Shown piece by piece: positions 44,994 through 56,782 of a stretch of DNA of 64,000 bases. A program made the position numbers and the translations under genes. Under the pieces are notes generated by a model. It saw nothing but the letters and a program-made list of their open reading frames with translations, was not told the DNA's origin and searched no databases. How positions within the stretch are numbered: the first letter of the stretch is position 1; each line of letters starts with the position of its first letter. The stretch comes from Ophiosphaerella korrae (lineage: Eukaryota; Ascomycota; Dothideomycetes; Pleosporales; Phaeosphaeriaceae), in contig JALNQF010000037.1 of the NCBI GenBank assembly GCA_028456385.1, positions 62,001 through 126,000 of the forward strand, given 5' to 3'.

Positions 44994-47031
44994 GGTGAGG
45001 ACTAAGGTGGAAACAATCGATGGTGGCCTAGCAGACGGAGAGCCCTCGTGCTAGGGCGAAAACGTGCTGTGTATCAGGGTAGATCTAACAGGATCGGACA
45101 AGCTTTAACAAGCTCACACTGACTACCACGCACTCGGGAGCTTATGTACGACGGTACCTAAGCGGGCGAGGGATTAGAATGTTGTGCAATATGCTCGATG
45201 GCCGAACGAATAGCACAGGATGGGCTGGGATCGTCTAGATAATTGCGACGCGTCCTGGTACTGAATTCGGCAAGGTGTACTCCTCCAAAAACGCCCCTGA
45301 ATTGCTTGACTTCGTGATGGAATCGCGTGACAGAATGCTTTTTTGAATGACCAAGGCAAAGAAACGAAAAAGGCGCGACTAGGTAGACATTGTGCCACAG
45401 GTCGAGGCAGCGAGTGATGTAAGCAGCAGTGGACATCTTGACAAAGAAAATTGGATCCCACGTGGAAAAGCGCAAAGCTCTTACAGATGACATAGCGCTG
45501 TTTGTGTCGGTTGACTATGGGTCTGTTGGTGTGCTAGGAGTCTTGACGCTATTTGGTGCGGACAATTTGGTCAAAGACAGGACCAATTTGCAAGGATGAG
45601 CGTGCTGGCAGGGATAATGGCTTGTGGACCTCATGGGTGTTGACCTACTGGGCTTAGCATCCAACGATGGTCGGCACGCTGCCGTATTGCGTGCTCGGAG
45701 GTACAGATGTCGTCTTGTCCATGTGGGAACGTCATGCTGATGCTTACCCCTACCGGGCGTCGGCAGTGGCAAGACAGATGATGTTCAGGTACATCCACGG
45801 AGAACTTATGACATCTAGAGCTGCAAGCCTCTCAAAGAGAAGATGATGTCTATATAAGTGTGACAATGCTCAATCTACTGCCAGAACTGTGGTGCTTCGG
45901 TAGATGGGGCACCGATCACAGTTTACGGCTACGGCTCGTCGGGGGTATGACGTAATCCCTGCGAAGTGGATTGCTCCGCAGGTGTAGAAGAACGATGTGA
46001 AGACGATGTGAAGACGGTTAACAGGGTCTAGCGCCTCGTTTCGGATCTCTTTTGCGTATATCTCGGTTGTATTCCCGGGTAGATAGAGTGTAAATAAAGT
46101 GATGGGTTGGATTAAGCTTCGAGGAAGGGAAGATTCAAGCAACCGCTTCTGATTAGTCAGTTGCCGTATACGAGGCTGGGACCACCTCACGCATTCATCA
46201 ATAATAACTAGCACAAGTATTCATGTTCATGGCAATTTAAAGTGAGGGTCTTTTTGCCATGGTTATCTATTCAACGTCTACAAGCCTTCAGACTCTTGTT
46301 TTTGTTGACGCTATCTATCGATAAACTTTGACAACACAGGTACTAACTCTGTAACTTCAATGCGGCATTGTCACATTCATTCTAAAAAATCTTGCATTTA
46401 ATCCATTGTTTCGAAGGGTTCTGGCCTACATTGTGGTGGTTGCCAGTGAAGTTTATCACCAGTGGCGGACCACGAGCGAATATCGTCGAGTTATCGGCAG
46501 GAAAAGTAAATTCGATCCATCCTATGGGTATGCATGATATCGCAAGGGTAGTTACAAATTCTAGTTGACAGGCAGTTCAGACCAGAACCTGATATCTGGA
46601 TGGAGCGGCTTCTCACTGAGGCACGCGACTTCTTATCAACTGCGGGGCTGAATAGTTGAATCTCGGCCGCGCAATTGACCTACCGAACGACCATCACAGT
46701 AACATCGGCAGCGCCACCAAGCCTCTTCCTCCAACCATACAGCCAGAATCCATACGCTTGTAAACATGAGTCACACTCATTGGCTCCCGCGTTAGGCAAG
46801 CAAGTGAGAGCTTATATCCGAGGTAGCCGTTTTGTTTCCGTACAACTTATAATATTGACGATTGTACGTTTCTTCTTCTCTTTCTCTTCTTCTTCCTCAC
46901 CTCTCTCCTGTGCTGTTACCTTGTAAAATACCGCCTTTTAGCTAAGGCTGGTATTCTCTGCGAGGACAAGTACTCGCTACTATCTGATTTCGCTTTGCGC
47001 AACGAAGCGAGGAAACTGCGTCCATCCGATA
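44994..47031. other. 2-kb divergent intergenic region
   Basis: Between the starts of the sulfate permease (minus) and MFS transporter (plus). Small frames at 45158-45493 and 45870-46214 (minus) have no recognised domain, no splice partner and no codon-use signal I would trust. CT-rich tracts near 46870-46910 fit the MFS 5' UTR. No repeat was found. Confidence 0.45.
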
Positions 47032-48582
47032 ATGCCCCGCCCAACAATTCTATCGCGAGCCAAGGACTTCCTTGGAATCACATCGCTGAACTCGATTGGA
47101 CGGGATGCATACATTATCATTGCACTGCGCTCTCTGCGCATGTTCACGTCTGGAATACCAAGCTTGATCCTCGCGCTGTTCTTCGCCTCGCTTAAATTTC
47201 CGGATTCGCGCATTGGAATCTTCATGACGCTGACGCTGCTCGGCGATGTGATGCTCTCGTTGCTGCTCACGCTTGTGGCAGATAAGCTTGGAAGAAGACG
47301 GATTCTGTTCATGGGGAGCGTCATGATGGCTGGATCTGGTGTTGTGTTTGCTCTCTCAGAAAGCTTTTGGATATTACTCATCGCAGCTGTTTTCGGCATC
47401 ATTAGCGTGACAGGCGCTGATTGTGGGCCGTTCAGAGCGGTTGAAGAGAGTATCCTGAGTGGACTGACGGATGAGAAGACAAGGAATGATGTTTTGACAT
47501 GGTATGTTACTGCAACAACCATGGCGGGTGCTATAGGCGCCGAAGTTGCTGGAAGAACTGTACAAGCACTCGAGAAGAGAAGTGGGAATACAACCAAGGC
47601 TTTCCACGCACTCTTTTGGGCATATGCTGCCTTTGGAGTACTCGGGAGCATCCTGTGTATGGGTTTGAGTAACAGATGCGAAGCCGCTGGCGAGAAACGA
47701 GCGGAGATGGCAGAAAGAGGACGAGGTGGTAATGACGGCGAGGAAGAAGTCTTGCTAGAAGCCATGACACCGAGCACCACTGATAGCTTTGAAGACGGAG
47801 CACGTAGTTTACGAGGCCGTAATACTACAACGCACCCGCAAAAAAAGCAAAGCTACTTCAGCCAAATCTCAAAAAATACACGTTCCATCATGTACAAACT
47901 CTGGGTCCTTCTCGCTATCGACTCGCTCGCTGACGGCATGACACCATATTCGCTGATGAATTACTACGTCGACCAAAAATTTCATCTGTCAAAAGCGACT
48001 CTTGGCGACATAACATCCGCTTCGCAGTTCTTGTGCGCATTTAGCGCGGTGTTTGCTGGTCCACTAGCCAAACGTATTGGTTTAATCAACACAATGGTGT
48101 TCACGCACCTTCCCTCTTCCATCGCCAGCGCATTTATCCCATTACCATCTAACGTGGGCTGGACAGTTGGCCTCTTGCTCTTCCGTGCGGCGCTCAACAG
48201 CATGGACCAAGCTCCTCGCACTGCCTTTATTGCTGCAGTCGTAAGGCCCGAGGAGCGCACCGGCGTAATGGGGATTACAAGCATGGTACGTACACTTACT
48301 CAAAGCGCGGGCCCAACAATCACCGGGCTATTATCGAGTCATGATAATTTCTGGGTCGCTTTCCTTGCAACAGGTATATGCAGAATCACCTATGATCTGG
48401 GCCTGTGGGTATTGTTTGTCAATGTTAAAGTGGATAAAGATGCAGGGAGGGAAGATGAAGTTGAAAGTGTGGAAGATGAGGCTTGGAATGGATTGTTGAG
48501 TGACACTGAGAGTGATGAGAGTAGAGAGAGCGACGAAGGGAGGAGAAGTAAAGATTTTGACGATGGGCAAAAGGTGGTATAG
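47032..48582 (+). CDS. Major facilitator superfamily transporter
   Basis: Intronless frame of 516 residues starting MPRPTILSRAKDFLGITSLN. Twelve hydrophobic segments fall in two groups of six, separated by a central charged loop (about residues 220-280, with EEEVLLEAM and a Ser/Thr-rich stretch). The loop between helices 2 and 3 has ADKLGRRR, the MFS motif A. Helix 5 has the acidic GADCGPFRAVEESI, and the second half has TAFIAAVVRPEERTGVMGIT, as in a subgroup of MFS proteins with a bacterial MdtG-like layout. The C-terminal tail is acidic and Ser-rich. Substrate not predictable from sequence. The neighbouring sulfate permease is divergent and unrelated in family. Confidence 0.85.
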   Translation: MPRPTILSRAKDFLGITSLNSIGRDAYIIIALRSLRMFTSGIPSLILALFFASLKFPDSRIGIFMTLTLLGDVMLSLLLTLVADKLGRRRILFMGSVMMAGSGVVFALSESFWILLIAAVFGIISVTGADCGPFRAVEESILSGLTDEKTRNDVLTWYVTATTMAGAIGAEVAGRTVQALEKRSGNTTKAFHALFWAYAAFGVLGSILCMGLSNRCEAAGEKRAEMAERGRGGNDGEEEVLLEAMTPSTTDSFEDGARSLRGRNTTTHPQKKQSYFSQISKNTRSIMYKLWVLLAIDSLADGMTPYSLMNYYVDQKFHLSKATLGDITSASQFLCAFSAVFAGPLAKRIGLINTMVFTHLPSSIASAFIPLPSNVGWTVGLLLFRAALNSMDQAPRTAFIAAVVRPEERTGVMGITSMVRTLTQSAGPTITGLLSSHDNFWVAFLATGICRITYDLGLWVLFVNVKVDKDAGREDEVESVEDEAWNGLLSDTESDESRESDEGRRSKDFDDGQKVV

Positions 48583-48824
48583 TCTGACTATTGGGGTCGG
48601 ACGGACAGGTCAATATTTGAGCACGATACTGTATGTACTCTTCCATAGAAGTGAATTGGAAATCCTGTCGAGCTCGAAATTGTGGAATTCTTGTTAGAAT
48701 CATCCTTTTTACATTTGAAACGGGTAGCATTATATCCTTGGAAATGGTCGATCACGGTTTACAGTGTGGTCAGTTCGTGTCTTCCACCGCTTTTGTCTAT
48801 TGGGTATCTTTGGCCAGAAATTGG

Positions 48825-49882
48825 CTACGTAGGAGGTTGCACAGCAGGGGACGGGGTCGTCTCGACCACCCTAGCATCCAGTTTTGCCTTTTTGTTCTTC
48901 TTCTGCTGCCGCTTAGAGATAGGTGTTTCTATCCCTGGCTGCTGCGCTGGCGTGCCTTCTGAGCTGCCTCCAGGTCGTTTGCCATTCTGATTCTTGCTTG
49001 CTGCACTCTTCTTCGCCGCCCTTTCCCTCATTTCGGTTGGAGGCGGGGCTACTGGTGGCTCGCCACCATGGACAATATCGATGATGCCTTTGAAACTCTG
49101 TCGCTTGAGTCGTGCGTACTCTACTACACTTCTTGGTTCTTTCGTTAAACCATTCTTTCCCTTTTCCGTTCCCAGTCCCCACACCGAAGCGAGGTTGATG
49201 ACGTCGCTCGGTGCCCGTATGCCCAGGGCGCTACTGGCTTCTGAGCTAAAGATCAGTCCTCGGCCTCTGGTTACCCGGATGAGCTGAGTGGCGTTGCTGA
49301 TGAGGTTGCGCTTTGCCATAGGGTCGTTGGAGAGGATGCCCTGACCATAACATAGTTCAATCTTGATACCACGCGCGACTGCAGCTCCCAGCATGGGGAA
49401 CTTGAAGTGCTTTTCGAATTTCTTGGTCAAATCCAGGGATATTATGTCGACATCGAGGCTTTGGCATGCTTGCTGCAGGGTGCGCTCATCTGTGGGCCGA
49501 GCGGCGACAAGATCGTAGAGCTGCTGCAGTTGGGGTATGCGAAAGTTGGAGGCAGCGTCGGTAAGGAAGATGTTGCATCGTCGCAGAATGCGCAGGTGCG
49601 GTGGTTTGAGAAAAGGAAGCGCATTCGTAACAGGTGACGTCTGGGGGACTGTGAGTAGCTGAAGTGGAGCACGAGTTTCATGCCCTTCTCCAAACGTACC
49701 AGGTCGGCCGGCAGTTTCCCAGAAAATGAGTGTGTGAGGGCAATTACATCGTATCCTACTGCACTGCGTCAGTTCCTACACGCCCACCACGCAGCAGCGC
49801 ACTCACATTCGTCGAGAAAGACAACGGTCCGCTGTAATTCCCTCGTCGCATCGCTCCAGGGCACGTGCAAGTCGTGGAACAT
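48825..49882 (-). CDS. RPP1: RNase P/MRP protein subunit Rpp1 (Rpp30/p30)
   Basis: Exons 49882-49807, 49758-49700 and 49640-48825 on the minus strand, 316 residues. The N-terminus MFHDLHVPWSDA and, after splicing, FLDELGYDVIALTHSFSGKL are family hallmarks. The second intron (GTACGT to CCCCCAG at 49641) is needed to reach TSPVTNALPFLKPPHLRILR and the TIM-barrel-like core, ending DIISLDLTKKFEKHFKF. The last 100 residues are lysine-rich (SKRQQKKNKKAK), fitting nuclear/nucleolar RNA binding. Rpp1 is an essential protein of RNase P and RNase MRP, which process tRNA and rRNA precursors. It faces CKA1 head to head. Confidence 0.9.
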
Positions 49883-50357
49883 GCTGGCAGCGAAGAAAAG
49901 GGTATGGGCAAGTAAGTGAGGACAGCGTACCTAGGTACCTGTCTCTGCTCCCTCCAGACCAACCGCATCACGTGCCTCGCTAAGTCGGACAGCCACAAGC
50001 AGCACCAGCCTGCACGACGGCCACGCGCAGTTAGACGTCAAGCTCGGCATCAGAGCGTGGCCACCGCCCACCGGCAGAGCCCAGCCACAACCCAGTCTCC
50101 AGGCTGCACACCCACTCCCACCACCACCCGCCGAGGCTGTTCCAGCACGCGGCCACCGTCACTTTCCTTGGTACAGGGCAGCTGCGCTCGGCGTGCTTGC
50201 TGGCGTTGCGTTTGTCCTGCTTCGTCCCGCTTCCCTCCGCCTCGACTCCGTGACCGCCCCACCATCTCCCTCTGCACCACCACTCACCAGCCCTTTTGCG
50301 CCGTCCACCACTATCGCTGGCTCGTCGCCGCCTGTCCAACAGCCCCCATTGCCCAGC
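49883..50357. promoter_or_regulatory. Bidirectional promoter between RPP1 and CKA1
   Basis: 475 bp separate the two start codons on opposite strands, so both promoters and 5' UTRs must share it. The region is C-rich on the plus strand with many CACC/CAGC words. The CKA1 frame stays open upstream to 50193 without an in-family sequence, so it is taken as 5' UTR. No specific motif is claimed. Confidence 0.5.
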
Positions 50358-51577
50358 ATGGCGCTGAACAACACCACTGGCGCAACTAGCATCGCCCGTG
50401 TCTACCCAGACGTCAACGCGAACATGCCCCGCTCCTACTGGGACTACGACTCGGTCAACATCTCCTGGGGCGTCCTGGAAAACTACGAAGTCGTTCGAAA
50501 AATCGGCCGGGGAAAGTACTCGGAGGTTTTTGAGGGCATCAACGTGGTCAACTACCAGAAATGCGTCATTAAAGTGCTCAAGCCCGTCAAGAAGAAGAAG
50601 ATAAAGCGCGAAATCAAGATCCTGCAGAATCTGTCTGGCGGGCCCAACATCGTCTCGCTGCTGGACGTGGTGCGCGACAACCAGGTTAGTGATGGCTCCG
50701 ACTGGGTTGGCGACTGGGTATTTTTATCTCGCCCGCTGCGGGTTGTTTGCCATTCCTGCTAACGCGCCTCGACCCAGAGCAAAACGCCCTCATTGATATT
50801 CGAGTATGTCAACAACACCGATTTTAGGAGCCTATATCCCAAGTTCCAAGACTATGATGTGCGGTATTACATAAACGAACTCCTCAAAGCGCTCGACTAT
50901 TGTCATAGCAAAGGCATCATGCATCGAGATGTAAAGCCTCATAATGTTATGATTGATCATGAGAAGCGAAAAGTCGGTTGCTCGCCCCTCTAGTACCGAA
51001 TACAAACTTACAAATGATAGCTCCGGTTGATTGATTGGGGTCTCGCCGAGTTCTACCACGCCGGCACGGAGTACAATGTGCGCGTCGCCTCCCGCTATTT
51101 CAAAGGGCCAGAGCTGCTCGTCGACTTCCAAGAGTATGATTACTCACTTGACATGTGGTCGCTGGGTGCCATGTTTGCATCCATGATCTTCAGGAGGGAA
51201 CCATTCTTTCATGGCCAGAGCAATTCAGACCAACTTGTCAAAATAGCAAAGGTTTTGGGCACAGAGGACTTGTTCGACTACCTCGACAAGTACGACATCG
51301 AACTCGATGCTCAGTACGACGACATTCTTAGCAGATACCCGAAGAAACCGTGGCACTCGTTCATCAACGCTGAGAACCAGCGGTTTGTAAGCAACGATGC
51401 AATTGACTTCCTCGACAAGCTCCTCCGATACGACCACCAGGTAAGTCTCATTATGCACATCACAGCGCATATGCTAATTGCCACTAGGATCGTCTCACGG
51501 CCCAAGAAGCCATGGCACACCCTTACTTCGCTCCCGTCCGACAAGCTGCCCAGCAAAATAGCAGCAGCGCGACATGA
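50358..51577 (+). CDS. CKA1: Casein kinase II catalytic subunit alpha
   Basis: Exons 50358-50684, 50778-50972, 51021-51440 and 51488-51577, 343 residues, phases consistent. The second intron has an unusual donor, GTCGGT. CK2 hallmarks: [13 protein letters not shown], glycine loop GRGKYSEV (50-57), catalytic Lys in VIKVL (about 72), the basic cluster KKKKIKR (78-84), [12 protein letters not shown], and DWG in place of DFG (about 179-181). The activation segment lacks a phosphorylation site, as in constitutively active CK2. PYFAPV marks the end of the kinase fold, and the short tail QQNSSSAT is typical. It phosphorylates acidic Ser/Thr sites in many nuclear and cytosolic proteins, as a tetramer with beta subunits encoded elsewhere. 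Confidence 0.94.
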
Positions 51578-52091
51578 TTGATACCCCTTTCAGTAAGTAG
51601 AACTTAGGTAATGGCATGAATACAATAAGCAGTGGGGTCCTTGCATCACCTATGCGGTCCATAAACACACCCGAGCCAACATCTACCTCATCATCACCTC
51701 TCATGTCAATCTGGGTCATGGTTGACGGGGGCTGGACCTTCTTTTTGCATATGCGCTTCATGTTACGACTGTTTGGTGAGGGATTGGCTGAGGGGACGCG
51801 CTACATTGGTAGTAAGCGTTGCAAGCATTGCATGGCGTTAGTAAAACAATACATACACGTACTTAGCAATTTCCGTGCATAGTCGGGCAGATCCGAAGCT
51901 GTGACGGCGGATTCCTATCGCTGTGACTCAATGGCTTTCTGAGGCGATCATTTTGTGTGACTGTCTGTGTCTGACATGGTATGTGCACCTGTTCGGATAG
52001 GTACCTCTGGGTGATTGCGGGGAGCTATCTAAAGTTGGCTTGGCTTGCGTTGAGTCAAACAGCATGACTGGACTTTTTGGAGCTCATTCAT
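51578..52091. other. Intergenic, nothing recognised
   Basis: CK2 3' flank followed by the promoter and 5' UTR of the valyl-tRNA synthetase gene. No coding sequence or repeat recognised. Confidence 0.5.
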
Positions 52092-55000
52092 ATGCCGCCC
52101 CGCGCACCTGCATTCCGCACTGCTGCTTGCAGACGATACCTCAGATACCCAATATCGCTTCCCCGTGTTTCTGCGCTGCGCACGCTGCAATTGCGACCGC
52201 ACCCCCACAACTTCTCCACCGCTGAGCGCGTGCTCACATCCCACTATACAACCCCCACCATGGCGCTCAATGCTAGCTCCCACAACGCCACTGGTGAGAA
52301 GACCGGGCCCACCACTGCTCCTCCCCCTGCTGTCAGCCAAGATGTCAAGAAGGACCTCCTCAATGCTGCAGACGCTGACGGTGTCGGTCAATCTGCGCCA
52401 GGTCGTGAGAATGAGAAGGGCGTAGAGAAGAAGGAGAAGACGGCCAAAGAGCTCGAGAAGGAGCGAAAGAAGGCGGAAAAAGATGCTAAATTCAAGGCGA
52501 AGAAGGCTGCTCAGGCGTCAGGCAGTGCTGGCCCAGCGAAAGAGGGAGGTGCTCCAAAAGAGAAGAAAAAGAAGGCCAAGGAAGAAGAACAATTGCCCGA
52601 ATTTGTCGAAGAGACGCCCAAGGGCGAAAAGAAGCGCCTGCAGAGTTTAGATGGCCCATTCACCAAAGCATACATACCCAAGGTCGTCGAGTCTGCTTGG
52701 TGTGAGTCATCCGCATACATAATTTACCTCGAATTATACTAACACAATTTAGATGACTGGTGGGACAAGGAAGGTTTCTTCAAGCCTGACATGCCAAATG
52801 GGAACGTCAAGGAAGCTGGCCACTTTGTTATTCCAATCCCACCACCAAACGTCACGGGTAAGCTACACTGTGGACACGCGCTTGCCACCTCGCTACAGGA
52901 TGTTTTGATCCGATGGCATCGCATGCGGGGCTACACTACACTCTATGTACCCGGATGTGATCATGCCGGTATTGCCACACAAAGCGTTGTCGAGAAGATG
53001 CTTGCGAGGCGTGAGGGCAAAACAAGACATGACCTTGGCCGGCAAAAGTTCATTGAGCGAACTATGGACTGGAAGTCAGAATACCATCAGCATCTCACTC
53101 ATACTTTAAAACGCATGGGCGGATCGTTTGACTGGACCCGTGAAGCCTTCACAATGGACAAGAACTTATCCAATGCTGTCACTGAGAGTTTCGTGAAGAT
53201 GCACGAGGATGGACTCATTTACCGGTCAAACCGCCTTGTCAATTGGTGTGTCCAGCTTAACACAGCTCTCTCCACTATCGAAGTCGACAACAAAGAACTC
53301 ACAGGCAGGACTGTGCTCTCTGTCCCTGGATACGAGCGCAAAGTCGAGTTCGGTGTTCTGACTCACTTCAAATACCCCATCGAAGGCACAAACAAGTTCA
53401 TCGAGGTCGCTACTACACGTCCCGAAACGATGCTGGGTGATTCAGGTATTGGTGTCCACCCTAAAGACGAGCGTTACAAGGACCTTGTTGGGAAGAACGC
53501 CAGGCATCCTTTTGTTGACCGACTCCTACCAATCATTGCAGATGAGTACGTTGATCCTGAGTTTGGTACTGGTGCCGTCAAATTGACGCCTGCTCACGAC
53601 CCGAACGATTTTAATCTCGGCAAGAAGCACAATCTGGCGTTCATCAACATTCTCAACGACAACGGAACGCTGAACAACAACACTGGCAGTTTTGAAGGCC
53701 AGAAGCGCTTCGATGCTCGATATAACGTTGTCGCAGCGCTGGAGGAGAGGGGCCTCTTCGTCAAGAAAGAAGATAACCCGATGAAGGTTCCTATTTGCTC
53801 AAGGTCTGGCGACGTCGTTGAGCCGATCATGAAGCCGCAGTGGTGGATGAGTATGAAGGGCCTGGCCAAGGATGCTGTCGAGGTCGTCGAGAAGGGCGAA
53901 CTCAAGATCCGACCTGCAAGCTCTGAAACTATTTACAAGCACTGGATGAACAACATCCAAGATTGGTGTTTGTCGCGACAGCTGTGGTGGGGCCATCAAA
54001 TTCCTGCCTACTTTGTCAACCTTGAAGACGGGACAAGTGACGAGGGTGATAACGAGTTATGGGTCACTGGCCGAACAGAGGAAGAGGCACAGAAGAAAGC
54101 AGAAGAGAAATTCCCGGGCAAGAAGTTCACGTTGAGACGTGATGAAGATGTGCTTGACACATGGTTTTCAAGTGGAATCTGGCCTTTCAGCACTCTCGGA
54201 TGGCCAGAAAAGACCGTAGACTTTGAGAAGCTCTTCCCAACTTCCGTCTTGGAAACTGGCTGGGACATTCTTTTCTTCTGGGTTGCTAGAATGATCATGA
54301 TGTCTCTTCATTTGACTGGCAAGGTCCCATTCACAGAGGTCTACTGTCACTCTCTGATCCGCGATTCGGAGGGCAGGAAGATGTCGAAATCACTCGGTAA
54401 TGTAATCGATCCTGTTGACATTATGGATGGCATCACCCTTGAAAAGTTACACGAACAGCTGAGGAATGGCAATCTTGACCCCAAGGAGCTAAAGACAGCA
54501 GAGAAATACCAAAAGACCTCGTTCCCACAGGGTATTCCAGAATGTGGTGCCGACGCGCTCCGCATGGCGCTTGTTGGATATACGACTGGAGGGGGTGACA
54601 TCGCATTTGAAGTTTCTGTTATTCATGGATACAGGAGATTCTGCAACAAGATCTATCAAGCAACCAAGTATGTTCTCGGGCGGCTAGGAGATTTCACGCC
54701 TCGCGCAAAGATTGCCAAGTCAGGGAATGAGTCTCTTCCTGAGCGATGGATCCTGCATAAGCTCACAACCTCAGCGAAGAAGATTAATTACCATCTTGAG
54801 CAGCGTGAGTTTTCACTGGCAACACAGGTGTCTTACAAGTATTTCTATGAGGTGAGTGTTACCCTACAATTGTTAGACCCAGACTGATGTTCAATAGTTC
54901 TTGTGTGATACATACATTGAGAATAGCAAAGCGATCTTCGACGAAGGTAGCGACGCAGAGAAAGAGAGCGCTAAGCAGACCCTTTACACTGCTATTGAGG

Positions 55001-55644
55001 GTGGCCTGACCATGATTCACCCATTCATGCCCTTCTTGACAGAGGAACTCTGGCAACGTCTTCCACGTAGACAAGGCGACAAGACACCGTCTATCACTGT
55101 TGCCTCGTTCCCACAATATCTTGAGGATTTTGACGACAAGACCGCCGAAACCGAGTATGAGCTTCTTGTCGACTCCGCCAAGGGTCTACGTTCTCTCATT
55201 GCCGAATATGCCATCAAGGATGGTGCCAAAACCTACATCCAATCTCTCGACGATGCCGCGCACACCATTCTATCTTCGCCCACATCTCTTCCATCAATTA
55301 AATCACTTGCTGGTAAAACCGTCACAGACGTATCCATTCTCGCGCCCTCTGATCCTGCGCCAACGGGCTGTGCTGTGTACACGGTTGGTTCCGCTGCAAC
55401 CGCATATCTCGACGTCAAGGGACGCATCGAGATGGACAAAGAGATTTCCAAGGCGCAGGAGAGGCTGAGCAAGGCAAGCGAGTTGATTGCGCGCCAAAAG
55501 AAGATCATGGATAAGGAGTGGGAGGAGAAGGTTAGCGACGTTGTCAAGGAACTGGAGAGGAACAAGCTTCGGGATGCAGAGACCGAGGCGCGAAATTGGC
55601 AGGCTAGCATCGAGCAGTTTGAAAGGCTGAAGCTGGAGGGATAG
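52092..55644 (+). CDS. VAS1: Valyl-tRNA synthetase, probable dual start (mitochondrial and cytosolic)
   Basis: Exons 52092-52701, 52753-54851 and 54898-55644. From the upstream ATG (52092) the product is 1151 residues; from ATG 52260 (context CCACCATGG) it is 1095. The added 56 residues ([20 protein letters not shown]...) are rich in Arg, Ser and Leu with no acidic residue until near the end, as in a mitochondrial presequence. The upstream ATG has a weak context, so leaky scanning could give both forms, as known for yeast VAS1. A lysine/glutamate-rich appended domain precedes the catalytic core. The class I HIGH region is [15 protein letters not shown]; the KMSKS loop is [14 protein letters not shown]. 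The C-terminal arm ends with a coiled coil ([20 protein letters not shown]). It charges tRNA-Val in cytosol and mitochondria. Confidence 0.93.
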
Positions 55645-55723
55645 AATCCGTAAGCAAAGAAAAAGGTGTATTCGAGTGTGTATTTAATGGAACAAGACAT
55701 GTCATTGCAAACACCCTCTTCTC

Positions 55724-56308
55724 CTACAACGACAACGACGCCCCGTCGACATACTTCTTCTCCACACCCATCCACTCCCCCACATCCTCCTCCATCATCC
55801 TCACATTCACACACGTTATGCCCATGACAAACATCGGGTCCACACTCCGCGCCATACAACTCGCCCCACACGTCCCGCAGAAATAATGCTCGACTTTACA
55901 CGACCCGAACGTATACGACTAGATCGCACCATCAGCAACAGCCTCAACCGCAGGATTAACTATCCACACACGCGAAACTCCTCCATGCTCCCCTTTAGAA
56001 ATGTAATGTCCTTGGTCGCAGGATAAATGCTCAAGTACCCGTTGCGCGTGCAGATGGAGCAGTTGCACTGGGTGATGCGGACGGCGGGGTCTGTGAGGGG
56101 CGTTGTTTTCACGGTGTATCTTTTGCTTTTGTCAGGTGTTGTATTTGCGGGGGAGGAGAGGAGGGGGAGAAGAGAGGGATTTGGGTGTGGGGTACTTGAA
56201 GGCGCCGCAGTGGCATGATGCGGTGTATGTTTGGGTTGGGGCGGAGGGGTCAGGGAGGGAAGGGATGAGGTTGGAGTCTGTGAGGTCGATGGGTCGGGTT
56301 GGGGACAT
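55724..56308 (-). CDS. GFA/CENP-V-like zinc protein 1
   Basis: Exons 56308-56196, 56119-55972 and 55918-55724 on the minus strand, 151 residues. Splicing out 56120-56195 (GTACCC to AAAAG) gives YTASCHCGAFKYTVKTTPL; splicing out 55919-55971 (GTGTGT to TCTAG) gives EEFRSYTFGSCKVEHYFCGT. The zinc ligands of the family are all present: CHC, CNCSIC, and CGTCGASC. The family contains the bacterial formaldehyde-activating enzyme Gfa, but most fungal members are uncharacterised. The splice sites are less standard than in neighbouring genes (GTACCC donor), so exon 1/2 boundaries carry some doubt. Its neighbour at 56783-57521 is a similar gene in the same orientation. Confidence 0.78.
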
Positions 56309-56782
56309 TTTGGGGTTGGGTGGTGCGTGTGTTTGGAGGTTGGAGGGAAGAGGCGAGAGGGGTTGGATTCGGGGTGGAAATGCATGCCTGGAGATGGACG
56401 CCTGGAAAAGGATGTAAAGGCATGGGGTTTAGGCATCCGTTTTTGCCTTCTGGTGCCCCGGTTTACGAGTGGACCTGGGTGTGGTTGAAATCTCACCACG
56501 CCAATGGCGCGTTGCTCTCTTGTGTAAGCTGGCTCCGCTTTTTATTGCTTTTACGATACTAGGTACCTTTGAAATCTTGGCTGATAACCATAATTGGGAC
56601 GATTTATCAATACAGTGTATGGCGTAACATCGGGCATCAACATTGTTTTGAGCTTTAATAGCGATGGTACGGTATTTCGCTACATTCAGTTTGACCAAAG
56701 TATAACTTTTAGACTTGACTATTTTGATGCATTGAGAGGTATCTTGCCAATTCCTGTACCTTCCTGTCATATACGCATCTTG
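56309..56782. other. Spacer between the two GFA-like genes
   Basis: Promoter side of the first and 3' flank of the second GFA-like gene. No gene or repeat recognised. Confidence 0.45.

Noticed and set aside
45158..45493. Minus-strand open frame of 111 codons upstream of the sulfate permease
   Set aside because: No recognised motif and overlapping frames of similar length; probably chance.
45870..46214. Minus-strand open frame of 114 codons
   Set aside because: No domain, no introns that extend it, and located in a promoter-like region.
50193..50357. N-terminal extension of CK2 alpha
   Set aside because: The frame is open but Pro/Ala/Ser-rich and unlike any CK2 N-terminus; ATG 50358 gives the usual length.
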